Shown here piece by piece: positions 23,301 to 34,264 of a stretch of DNA of 64,000 nt. Within the stretch, counting starts at the first letter, position 1. The number at the start of each line of letters is the position of its first letter. This DNA is from Polytrichum commune. Taxonomy: Eukaryota; Streptophyta; Polytrichopsida; Polytrichales; Polytrichaceae. A program made the position numbers and the translations under genes. The stretch spans positions 27,170,144 through 27,234,143 of the forward strand of contig OX485809.1 in the NCBI GenBank assembly GCA_950295325.1, written 5' to 3'. The notes under the pieces were generated by a model, which worked only from the letters and a program-made list of their open reading frames with translations, made no database searches and was not told the DNA's origin.

Positions 23301-23557
23301 CAAGCAAGTGATTAGGCCACATCCCGACCTTGTGGAGGTCACTTGGAACATGAGGTAGGAGGGCATCCTCAAGTGTAGGAAACCCAAGTGAAAATGAAAG
23401 AAAATGTACAAAGGAGTACTTGGTGAAATGGTGAGGATACCATGAGAAAGAAACCGCTTGGGTGGCGGCAAGAGACATGGTGAACACCAATGAATTGGTG
23501 AAGCACTTTGAAGAAACTAAGGCTAAGGATTCCAATAAAATGAAGCGTAGGCATTGA
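20350..23557 (+). pseudogene. E5 pol remnant
   Basis: Protease-proximal segment open from 20368 to 20694, ended by an expanded A run (about 20693-20718). The RT core is missing (~20850-20910). The ~230-bp array has three units (21085-21745), with VHTGAS in RNase H. Integrase: zinc region with a stop in place of the first Cys (~22357), TAG at 22577-22579, then a core open for 237 codons (22598-23311) with WDQYLKF (the Asp kept) and KAERVNG. The tail is frame-shifted. A chromodomain remnant ends at about 23557. Confidence 0.88.
21085..21745 (+). repeat. E5 ~230-bp tandem array, three units
   Basis: 'ggctatcc' of successive units at 21091, 21320 and 21548 (spacing 229 and 228). Confidence 0.85.
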
Positions 23558-24355
23558 TGAGGACATCAATCTCCTTTAGTGGGGGAGAGACGCTAGTAGC
23601 ACACTTAGCTTCGAGGTTAAGTACTCCCCAACATGAACTTGTTCTTTGGCTTGAGGGAACAAAGTCCAAACTTTAGTGGTGCAAAGAGAAAAGTACGAGA
23701 TGAGGTCCTAGTCTTGTACTTGTGCTTGGTTAATGGAAGAGGGGGAATAGATATGCCAAACTAGGTTGGGTAAGCCGAGTAATTGGGGCCATGGCTAGGA
23801 GGGGCCTTGGATAAAACCAAAAAACATCTTAGCCGTGGACTTGTCCGGGCGGGGACAAGGTCATGGCGTGTGCTCATAAAAGTGCTACCCGCGAGCTAAC
23901 GAAAGTTGGCGCATGGGAGTCATGAACCCATGTCTCGAAAGAGCAAAGTGGGAACCGAGTCGGGCGGGACTTGGCATCACCCCCGTACGATCGAGGCGTG
24001 GCTTAACAATGGAAAGCCATCTCGGAGTTGCAACCGAGACAACTTAGTGGAAGCGTTGAGGTCTCGCCTAGATGTGTCACGTTAGGCTAGTGGAGCCTAA
24101 CGGGGGAGGCCCCAAAGCAGGGGCAACCCAAGTGAGTCCCAAAAGCAGGTGGGTCTAGTATAGGTTAGGTCCTTGGATGAGAGATCCAAGGTCGCTAACG
24201 GACCACCTAGGAACGACACCTTTGGGACTATGCCAAATTTGAAGATGCATTGTGGGGGTCGCGCCCTAAGGTAAACACAATGCCGCACCATAGAGGATGG
24301 CAACTTGAGAATTGGTGTGCCGACTACGAGTATAGTCGATGAGGGCATCGACTCC
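23558..24355 (+). other. E5 3' non-coding region
   Basis: Same 800-bp non-coding stretch as in E1, E2 and E14. Confidence 0.6.
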
Positions 24356-24371
24356 GTTTGGTGGGGGTGAG
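24356..24371 (+). other. E5 polypurine tract
   Basis: GTTTGGTGGGGGTGAG directly upstream of the 3' LTR. Confidence 0.8.
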
Positions 24372-25346
24372 TGTCACGCACCTCTCCATGAGGAGTGGCC
24401 GAAACACCATGGGCACAAGGGGGACCCCGGAGTGACACCCGGGACTTGTGACGCCATTGGTGAGAGGGCCCAAGTGATCCTAGTGTGGGTGAGGGCCGCG
24501 GGCGTTGGGAACGCCTCCCACCCACGGAGACTAGGACGCACAAGGGTAAGGCCATGAGTTATGCGTAGCTCATGGCGTGGTGATTCTAGAATGCTCAAGA
24601 ACACCTCAATCAGAGGTGTGAGCTAGGAGTTATGGCCATTTGAGTGGGGCGCTGTCCCGGGACAGCGCCCTGGTACAGCAGTGCCTGGGAGTGATTCCCG
24701 GGACTGCCAAGGTTCAAACAGGCATAACTTCCTCAAGACTTGCCTGAATGGGGCAAGCGAGCAGTCCATCGGCATCTACGTGAAGCGTAGATGAAGATAG
24801 AGTGGTTGGTTGTTATGATCAGACATCATACAAGGAAGTTATGATGGTCTGAAGCTGCTGGGGGGTTCTAGGCCCAGCAGCTAAAGGAGAATGTCCACTT
24901 GGCCCCAACTCTTGGTAGAGAGACAAGAGGTTGGTTGACGGTGGGGTAGGGGCCCCGCGTAGAGTCCTAGAGGCTTATATGGGTGAGGTGGTGTGGCCTC
25001 ACCCACCCGAGGCCGAACGGCAAGGCCTCCATGGGCTTTGGCCTATTGTGAGGCCATAGTTGCCTAGTATGCTTCGGGTTGTTGTAGTGTTGCTCCAGCA
25101 ACGCGATGATCAATATAGGATTGGACTTCCATGGATGGAAGTCCACATTGGGGAAATGGGTTACCGATTAAAGGGTGAGTCCCGAAAGCAAAGTAGGAGG
25201 GTTGGTTCCCTCCTATGAACTATTGGTCCGGGGTTAGAGGAGCTAACCATTAGCATGGCGGTATGCGAAGGGTTAGCCACTCGTAACCTTTGCTAGAATT
25301 GAAAATTGGCAAGATGGTCAAGGGGGGGCTAGCAAGGGTTGCGACA
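24372..25346 (+). repeat. E5 3' LTR
   Basis: 975 bp, starting TGTCAC (other copies TGTCGC) and ending GCGACA exactly at the satellite junction. It is of the E2/E14 subtype. Confidence 0.92.
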
Positions 25347-28300
25347 TTGAGTGCCTAGCCTCTCGGAATCTAAGTGCTAACTCAAGCATACACAACAAAG
25401 TCAAAATCTGGTCCACTACCCTTGAAAGGGGTAGCCTCTCGGAATCTAAATGGTAACTCAAACATTCAAATCAATGCGAGATCTGGTCCAAGACCCTTGA
25501 GTGCCAAGCCTCTCGGAATCTAAGTGCTAATTAAGCATACACAACAAAGTCAAGCATACACAACAAAGTCAAAATCTGGTCCATTACCCTTGAAAGGCCT
25601 AGCCTCTCGGAATCTAAGTGCTAACTCAAGCATACACAACAAAGCCAAAATGTGGTCAAAGACCCTTGAGTGCCTAGCCTCTCGGAATCTAAGTGGTAAG
25701 TCAAACATTCAAATCAATGCGAAATTTGGTCCAAGACCCTTGAGTGCCTAGCCTCTCGGAATCTAAGTGGTAAGTCAAACATTCAAATCAATGCGAAATC
25801 TGGTCCAAGACCCTTATGTGCCTAGCCTCTCGGAATCTAAGTCAAAATGTGGTCCGATCTCCTTGAAAGGCCTAGCCTCTCGGAATCTGAGTGCTATCTC
25901 AAACATTCAAATCAATGTGAAATCTGGTCCAAGACCCTTGAGTGGCTAGCGTCTCGGAATCTAAGTGCTAACTCAAGCATACACAACAAAGTCAAGCATA
26001 CACAACAAAGTCAAAATCTGGTCCATTACCCTTGAAAGGCCTAGCCTCTCGGAATCTAATTGCTAACTCAAGCATACACAACAAAGTCAAAATGTGTTCC
26101 AAGACCCTTGAGTGCCTAGCCTCTCGGAATCCAAGTGGTAACTCAAACATTCAAATCAATGCGAAATAAGGTCCAAGACCCTTGAGTGCCTAGCCTCTCG
26201 GAATCTAAGTGCGAGCTCAAGCATACACAACAAAGTCAAAATCTGGTCCATTACCCTTGAAAGGCCTAGCCTCTCGAAATTTAAGTGCTAACTCAATCAT
26301 ACACAACAAACTCAAAATGTGGTCCAAGACCCTTGAGTGCCTAGCCTCTCGGAATCCAAGTGGTAACTCAAACATTCAAATCAATGCGAAATGTGGTCCA
26401 AGACCCTTAAGTGCCTAGCCTCTCGGAATCTAAGTGCTAGCTCAAGCATACACAACAAAGTCAAAATCTGGTCCATTACCCTTGAAAGGCCTAGCCTATC
26501 GGAATCTAAGTGCTAACTCAAACATTCAAATAAATGCGAAATCTGGTCCATTACCCTTGAAAGGCCTAGCCTCTCGGAATCTAAGTGCTAACTCAAACAT
26601 TCAAATCAATTTGAAATCTGGTCCATTACCCTTGAAAGGCCTAGCACTTCGGAATCTAAGTGCTAACTCAAACATTCAAATCAATGCGAAATCTGGTCCA
26701 TTACCCTTGAAAGGCCTAGCCTCTCGGAATCTACGTGCTAACTCAAGCATACACAACAAAGTCAAAATCAACTCCATTACCCTTGAAAGGCCTAGCCTCT
26801 CGGAATCTAAGTGCTAACTCAAACATTCAAATCAATTTGGAATCTGGTCCATTACCCTTGAGTGCCTAGCACTTCGGAATCTAAGTGCTAACTCAAACAT
26901 TCAAATCAATGCGAAATCTGGTCCATTACCCTTGAAAGGCCTAGCCGCTCGGAATCTAAGTGCTAACTCAAACATTCAAATCAATTTGAAATCTGGTCCA
27001 TTACCCTTGAGTGCCTAGCACTTCGGAATCTAAGTGCTAACTCAAACATTCAAATCAATGCAAAATCTGGTCCATTACCCTTGAAAGCCCTAGCCTCTCG
27101 GAATCTAAGTGCTAACTCAAGGATACAGAACAAAGTCAAAATCTCGTCCATTACCCTTGAAAGGCCCAGCCGCTCGGAATCTAAGTGCTAACTCAAACAT
27201 TCAAATCAATTTGAAATCTGGTCCATTACCCTTGAGTGGCTAGCACATCGGAATCTAAGTGCTAACTCAAACATTCAAATCAATTTGAAATCTGGTCCAT
27301 TACGCTTGAGTGCCTAGCACTTCGGAATCTAAGTGATAACTCAAACATTCAAATCAATGCGAAATCTGGTCCATTACCCTTGAAAGGCCTAGCCTCTCGC
27401 AATCTAAGTGCTAACTCAAACATTTAAATCAATTTGAAATCTGGTCCATTACCCTTGAGTGCCTAGCACTTCGGAATCTAAGTGCTAACTCAAACATTCA
27501 AATCAATGCAAAATCTGGTCCATTACCCTTGAAAGGCCTAGCCTCTCGGAATCTAAGTGGTAACTCAAGCATACACAACAAAGTCAAAATCTGGTCCATT
27601 ACCCTTGAAAGGCCTAGAATCTCGGAATCTAAGTGCTAACTCAAGGATACACAACAAAGTCAAAATCTGGTCCATTACCCTTGAAAGGCCTAGCCTCTCG
27701 GAATCTAAGTGCTAACTCAAACATTCAAATCAATGCGAAATCAAGTCCATTACCCTTGAAAGGCCTAGCCTCTCGGAATCTAAGTGCTAACTCAAAGATT
27801 CAAATCAATGCGAAATCTGGTCCATTACCCTTGAAAGGCCTAGCCTCTCGCAATCTAAGTGCTAACTCAAACATTTAAATCAATTTGAAATCTGGTCCAT
27901 TACCCTTGAGTGCCTAGCACTTCGGAATCTAAGTGCTAACTCAAACATTCAAATCAATGCAAAATCTGGTCCATTACCCTTGAAAGGCCTAGCCTCTCGG
28001 AATCTAAGTGCTAACTCAAGGATACACAACAAAGTCAAAATCTGGTCCATTACCCTTGAAAGGCCTAGCCTCTCGGAATCTAAGTGCTAACTCAAGGATA
28101 CACAACAAAGTCAAAATCTGGTCCATTACCCTTGAAAGGCCTAGCCTCTCGGAATCTAAGTGCTAACTCAAACATTCAAATCAATGCGAAATCTGGTCCA
28201 TTACCCTTGAAAGGCCTAGCCTCTCGGAATCTAAGTGCTAACTCAAACATTCAAATCAATTTGAAATCTGGTCCATTACCCTTGAGTGCCTAGCACTTCG

Positions 28301-31300
28301 GAATCTAAGTGCTAACTCAAGCATACACAACAAAGTCAAAATCTGGTCCATTACCCTTGAAAGGCCTAGCCTCTCGGAATCTAAGTGCTAACTCAAACAT
28401 TCAAATCAATTTGAAATCTGGTCCATTACCCTTGAAAGGCCTAGCACTTCGGAATCTAAATGCTAACTCAAGCATTCAAATCAATGCGAAATCTGGTCCA
28501 TTACCCTTGAAAGGCCTAGCCTCTCGGAATCTAAGTGCTAACTCAAACATTGAAATCAATTTGAAATCTGGTCCATTACCCTTGAAAGGCCTAGCACTTC
28601 GGAATCTAAATGCTAACTCAAACATTCAAATCAATGCGAAATCTGGTCCATTACCCTTGAAAGGCCTAGCCTCTCGGAAACTACGTGCTAACTCAAGCAT
28701 ACACAACAAAGTCAAAATCAACTCCATTACCCTTGAAAGGCCTAGCCTCTCGGAATCTAAGTGCTAGCTCAAGCATACACAACAAAGTCAAAATCTGGTC
28801 CATTACCCTTGAAAGGCCTAGCCTATCGGAATTTAAGTGCTAACTCAAACATTCAAATAAATGCGAAATCTGGTCCATTACCCTTGAAAGGCCTAGCCTC
28901 TCGGAATCTAAGTGCTAACTCAAGCATACACAACAAAGTCAAAATCTGGTCCATTACCCTTGAAAGGCCTAGCCTCTCGGAATCTAAGTGCTAACTTAAA
29001 CATTCAAATCAATTTGAAATCTGGTCCATTACCCTTGAAAGGCCTAGCACTTCGGAATCTAAATGCTAACTCAAACATTCAAATCAATGCGAAATCTGGT
29101 CCATTACCCTTGAAAGGCCTAGCCTCTCGGAATCTACGTGCTAACTCAAGCATACACAACAAAGTCAAAATCAACTCCATTACGCTTGAAAGGCCTAGCC
29201 TCTCCGAATCTAAGTGCTAACTGAAACATTCAAATCAATTTGGAATATGGTCCATTACCCTTGAGTGCCTAGCACTTCGGAATCTAAGTGCTAACTCAAA
29301 CATTCAAATAAATGCGAAATCTGGTCCATTACCCTTGAAAGGCCTAGCACTTCGGAATCTAAGTGCTAACTCAAACATTCAAATCAATTTGAAATCTTGT
29401 CCATTACCCTTGAGTGCCTAGCACTTCGGAATCTAAGTGCTAACTCAAACATTCAAATCAATGCGAAATCTGGTCCATTACCCTTGAAAGGCCTAGCCTC
29501 TCGCAATCTAAGTGCTAACTCAAACATTTAAATCAATTTAAAATCTGGTCCATTACCCTTGAGTGCCTAGCACTTCGGAATCTAAGTGCTAACTCAAACA
29601 TTCAAATCAATGCGAAATCTGGTCCATTACCCTTGAAAGGCCTAGCCTCTCGCAATCTAAGTGCTAACTCAAACATTTAAATCAATGCAAAATCTGGTCC
29701 ATTACCCTTGAGTGCCTAGCACTTCGGAATCTAACTGCTAACTCAAACATTCAAATCAATGCAAAATCTGGTCCATTACCCTTGAAAGGCCTAGCCTCTC
29801 GGAATCTAAGTGCTAACTCAAACATTCAAATCAATGCGAAATCTGGTCCATTGTCCTTGAAAGGCCTAGCCTCTCGGAATCTAAGTGCTAACTCAAACAT
29901 TCAAATCAATGCGAAATCTGGTCCATTGTCCTTGAAAGGCCTAGCCTCTCGGAATCTAAGTGCTAACTCAAACATTCAAATCAATGCGAAATCTGGTCCA
30001 TTGTCCTTGAAAGGCCTAGCCTCTCGGAATCTAAGTGCTAACTCAAACATTCAAATCAATGCGAAATCTGGTCCATTGTCCTTCAAAGGCCTAGCCTCTC
30101 GGAATCTAAGTGCTAACTCAAACATTCAAATCAATGCGAAATCTGGTCCATTACCCTTGAAAGGCCTAGCCTCTCGGAATCTAAGTGCTAACTCAAGGAT
30201 ACACAACAAAGTCAAAATCTGGTCCATTGTCCTTGAAAGGCCTAGCCTCTCGGAATCTAAGTGCTAACTCAAACATTCAAATCAATGCGAAATCTGGTCC
30301 ATTGTCCTTGAAAGGCCTAGCCTCTCGGAATCTAAGTGCTAACTCAAAGATTCAAATCAATGAGAAATCTGGTCCATTACCCTTGAAAGGCTTAGACTCT
30401 CAGAATCTAAGTGCTAACTCAAGCATACACAACAAAGTCAAAATGTGGTCCAAGACCCTTGAGTGCGTAGCCTCTGGAAATCCAAGTGGTAACTCAAACA
30501 TTCAAAACAATGCGAAATCTGGTCAAAGACCCTTGAGTGCCTAGCCTCTCGGAATCTAAGTGCTAACTCAAGCATACACAACAAACTCAAAATCTGGTCC
30601 ATTACCCTTGAAAGGCCTAGCCTTTCGGAATCTAAGTGCTAACTCAAGGATACAGAACAAAGTCAAAATCAAGTCCATTTCCCTTGAAAGGCCTAGCCTC
30701 TCGGAATCTAAGTGCTAACTCAAGCATTCAAATCAATGGGAAATCTGGTCCATTGTCCTTGAAAGGCCTAGCCTCTCTGAATCTAGGTGCTAACTCAAAC
30801 ATTCAAATCAATGCGAAATCTGGTCCATTGTCCTTGAAAGGCCTAGCCTCTCGGAATCTAAGTGCTAACTCAAACATTCAAATCAATGCGAAATCTGGTC
30901 CATTGTCCTTCAAAGGCCTAGCCTCTCGGAATCTAAGTGCTAACTCAAACATTCAAATCAATGCGAAATCTGGTCCATTGTCCTTCAAAGGCCTAGCCTC
31001 TCGGAATCTAAGTGCTAACTCAAACATTCAAATCAATGCGAAATCTGGTCCATTACCCTTGAAAGGCCTAGCCTCTCGGAATCTAAGTGCTAACTCAAGG
31101 ATACACAACAAAGTCAAAATCTGGTCCATTGTCCTTGAAAGGCCTAGCCTCTCGGAATCTAAGTGCTAACTCAAACATTCAAATCAATGCGAAATCTGGT
31201 CCATTGTCCTTGAAAGGCCTAGCCTCTCGGAATCTAAGTGCTAACTCAAAGATTCAAATCAATGAGAAATCTGGTCCATTACCCTTGAAAGGCTTAGACT

Positions 31301-32294
31301 CTCAGAATCTAAGTGCTAACTCAAGCATACACAACAAAGTCAAAATGTGGTCCAAGACCCTTGAGTGCGTAGCCTCTGGAAATCCAAGTGGTAACTCAAA
31401 CATTCAAAACAATGCGAAATCTGGTCAAAGACCCTTGAGTGCCTAGCCTCTCGGAATCTAAGTGCTAACTCAAGCATACACAACAAACTCAAAATCTGGT
31501 CCATTACCCTTGAAAGGCCTAGCCTCTCGGAATCTAAGTGCTAACTCAAGGATACAGAACAAAGTCAAAATCAAGTCCATTTCCCTTGAAAGGCCTAGCC
31601 TCTCGGAATCTAAGTGCTAACTCAAGCATTCAAATCAATGGGAAATCTGGTCCATTGTCCTTGAAAGGCCTAGCCTCTCTGAATCTAGGTGCTAACTCAA
31701 ACATTCAAATCAATGCGAAATCTGGTCCATTACCCTTGAAAGGCCTAGCCGCTCGGAATCTAAGTGCTAACTCAAACATTCAAATCAATGCGAAATCTGG
31801 TCCATTGTCCTTGAAAGGCCTAGCCTCTCGGAATCTAAGTGCTAACTCAAACATTCAAATCAATGCGAAATCTGGTCCATTGTCCTTGAAAGGCCTAGCC
31901 TCTCGGAATCTAAGTGCTAACTCAAACATTCAAATCAATGCGAAATCTGGTCCATTACCCTTGAAAGGCCTAGCCGCTCGGAATCTAAGTGCTAACTCAA
32001 ACATTCAAATCAATGCGAAATCTGGTCCATTGTCCTTCAAAGGCCTAGCCTCTCGGAATCTAAGTGCTAACTCAAACATTCAAATCAATTTGAAATCTGG
32101 TCCAAGACCCTTGAGTGCCTAGCCTCTCGGAATCTAAGTGCTAATTCAAACATTCAAATCAATGCGAAATCTGGTCCATTACCCTTGAGAGGCGTAGCCT
32201 CTCGGAATCTAAGTGCTAATTCAAGCATACACAACAAAGTCAAAATGTGGTCCAAGACCCTTGAGTGCCTAGCCTCTCGGAATCTAAGTGGTAA
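25347..32294 (+). repeat. Satellite array, 75/76-bp monomers
   Basis: About 92 head-to-tail monomers. Each holds 'cctagcctctcggaatctaagtgctaactcaa' (often with 'acttcggaa' for 'ctctcggaa') and a variable half. Type A has 'acattcaaatcaatgcgaa' and is 75 bp; type B has 'gcatacacaacaaagtcaaa' and is 76 bp. Linkers vary among 'ccattacccttgaaagg', 'ccattgtccttgaaagg' and 'ccaagacccttgagtg'. The array begins directly at the E5 LTR end and decays into non-repeated sequence at about 32294. Confidence 0.97.
30185..31717 (+). repeat. Higher-order tandem duplication in the satellite, 902-bp period
   Basis: The stretch from 30185 to about 30815 recurs at 31087 to about 31717 with the same variants in the same order, including rare ones such as 'aggcttagactctcag' and 'gtagcctctggaaatcc'. 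The period is 902 bp, twelve monomers (ten of 75 and two of 76 bp). Confidence 0.85.
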
Positions 32295-32571
32295 TGTGAA
32301 TCCTTTGAGTGGTCCACCACTTTGCGGGATTACTTTTAGTTAGAATGTTAGCATTAAAAGTTAGAATTGATAGGGAATTTAGGGAAAATTCATTCATTTA
32401 GCATTTAGCCTAGAAGAAGGAAGGTCAAAATGAAACTAAGTAGTGCTAGAAGATAGCAAAGTAGAAAAAATATGCTAGCTAGTAAAAGCAACTAGCTAAG
32501 CAAATTTTAGTAGATTCTAGCTATGTAGCAAATGTTAGTAGATGCTAGCTAAGCAAGTGTTAGTTTATTAG
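32295..32571. other. AT-rich spacer between satellite and gene fragment
   Basis: No gene is seen. It contains short direct repeats of 'gctagctaagcaa' and 'gtagcaaatgttagtagatgctagc' between about 32470 and 32560. Confidence 0.5.
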
Positions 32572-33360
32572 TTAGTGTGAGGGACACAAGACTATTGGAG
32601 GTGGTTTACGTAGGAAGACAAAATCGGCTTGAAGACTTTTGAAGAAAAAAAGAAAGAGAACAAAGGCGCTACTTGCCCACTTGCCCCCTTGCCAACTCGA
32701 TGGCGAAAAATTAGAAAGATTTCTAGGTTTCCCGTCGGAGCCACTTCGGCGAGAGGGTGGGCCCGGTCGAAGCAAATCCATATAAGAAACTGTCTTATCT
32801 CTTTTTCGATCCTTCAGCGGAAGATGATAGGACGGCAAGGCTCTCATCCGTTCGCGAAATGAAATAGACTTCGAAGATTCCCCTTCCACCTTCACCTCCT
32901 CCTCCATTTCGTTCGATTTGTCTTCATCCAAATCAGCGTCCTTCTCGGGCACATCTTCCTGCCTCTTTTCTTTTTTCTCACGTTGTTTTTGCTCCTCCCG
33001 CGTCCTCCACCTCCATGCTTGTGTAGACTGCGAAAATGGAATCAGGTCGTAGTCATCACTACTTCGATTTCCAGCAGCAAACGAAAATTCCGGCGATAAA
33101 TTATCCGGAATATGAGGATCTGCTAGACTTCTAATTTCCTTATCCCATCCTAATCCAGCAAACATGTCTCTTTCATCACCCATTGTATGCAAGTGTATAT
33201 ACAATGATGTTGGGTATAATCTATTCGGCCACAAAGGATAATTGCTAAAGTCCAAGCTATAGAGTAGACTCACATATAAGACAAAGAGAAAAGTGATGAA
33301 TAAAAACGAAGGAAGTTGATTATTTTGATTCCTTTGTATTTTGATTGACTCATTCTTCAA
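32572..33360 (-). pseudogene. Unrecognised gene fragment, left copy of an inverted pair
   Basis: A 262-codon open stretch. Residues about 15-38 are hydrophobic (one likely membrane segment). From MGDERDMFAGLGWDKEIR (~33183) onward the sequence is acidic/basic low complexity (REEQKQREKKEKRQ, DEDKSNEMEEE) and ends in a Ser/Arg region with SYMDLLRPGPP. I do not recognise the family. The start may really be MGDERDMF, with the upstream hydrophobic part non-coding or in another exon. The second copy (45315-46216, plus strand) agrees as far as RPGPP (~32752) and then differs, so the last ~60 codons here come from other sequence. A host gene fragment is the likeliest reading. Confidence 0.5.
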
Positions 33361-33686
33361 TTATACCAATCTCAGAAAATCCATTTTCATTGATTTTTTC
33401 TTGTAATCATCCATGGTTTTAACAATTCAACCACCTCGCGGTCTCCAAACTTAGTGAGACCATTTCAATTTCAGGGCATTTTTGTTTATTTTATGACCTA
33501 TAATTCCCACGGAAATAGGTCCATTTTGTCTAATTTTGGCAGATTCTGGAATATTCTAGGCATATACTTGTCTATTTTTGAAACATTCCTATTTTTATTT
33601 GGAAGGTTTGCTATTTTTATTTCATCTACGCTCTCCGCTATCCAAATCTACGCTCTCCGCTCTACGCTCACATACAAGTGTCGTCC
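33361..33686 (-). other. Upstream part of the left gene fragment
   Basis: Non-coding, AT-rich. It is matched in inverted orientation at about 45315-45617, so it belongs to the duplicated unit. The left copy has an extra short duplication of 'agcggagagcgtaga' near 33630-33660. Confidence 0.6.
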
Positions 33687-34264
33687 TTGGTGAGAGGGCC
33701 CAAGTGATCCTAGTGTGGGTGAGGGCCCCGGGCGTTGGGAACGCCTCCCACCCACGAAGACTAGGAGGCACAAGGGTAAGGCCATGACCTATGCGTAGCT
33801 CATGGCGTGGTGATTCTAGAATGCTCAAGATCACCTCAATCGGAGGTGTGAGCTAGGAGTTATGGCCATTTTAGTGGGGTGCTGTCCCGGGACAGCGCCC
33901 TGGTACAGCAGTGCCTGGGAGTGATTCCCGGGACTGCCAAGGTTCAAACAGGCATAACCTCCTCATGACTTGCCCAAATGGGGCAAGCGAGGAGTCCATC
34001 GGCATCTACGTGAAGCGTAGATGAGGATGGAGTGGTTGGTTGTTATGATCAGACATCATACAAGGAAGTTATGATGGTCTGAAGCTGCTGGGGGGTTCTA
34101 GGCCCAGCAGCTAAAGGAAAATGTCCACTTGGCCCCAAGTCTTGGTAGAGAGACAAGAGGTTGGTTGGCGGTGGGCTAGGGGCTCCGTGTAGAGTCCTAG
34201 AGGCTTATATGGGTGAGGTGGTGTGGCCTCACCCACCCGAGGCCGAACGGCACAGCCTCCATGG
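33687..34264 (+). repeat. LTR fragment without either end
   Basis: 578 bp, collinear with 14395-14972 of the E2 LTR. It has no TGTCGC start, no GCGACA end and no target duplication. It joins the gene fragment on its left to the protease remnant of another gypsy family on its right, which fits use as filler in break repair rather than transposition. Confidence 0.85.

Larger units (their letters stand above)
18584..25346 (+). mobile_element. E5, gypsy element with mismatched LTRs (chimeric)
   Basis: 6763 bp. 5' LTR 18584-19555 (972 bp) and 3' LTR 24372-25346 (975 bp). The LTRs differ at many sites and in subtype: the 5' copy ends with 'attattaagggaccta', the 3' copy with 'atggtcaagggggggcta'. 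Flanks are GGACA on the left and TTGAG on the right, so there is no target duplication. Left of it is truncated E4, right of it is satellite. This fits recombination between two copies. The leader is short, with one unit of the 56-bp repeat as in E4. Confidence 0.85.

Noticed and set aside
25347..32294. Open frames in the satellite giving a 25-residue repeat (GLASRNLSANSNIQINAKSG...)
   Set aside because: The 75-bp unit is a multiple of three and lacks stops in one frame, so long frames arise automatically. Type B units of 76 bp break the frame repeatedly, and the inverted array gives the same peptide. No promoter or independent coding signal is seen.
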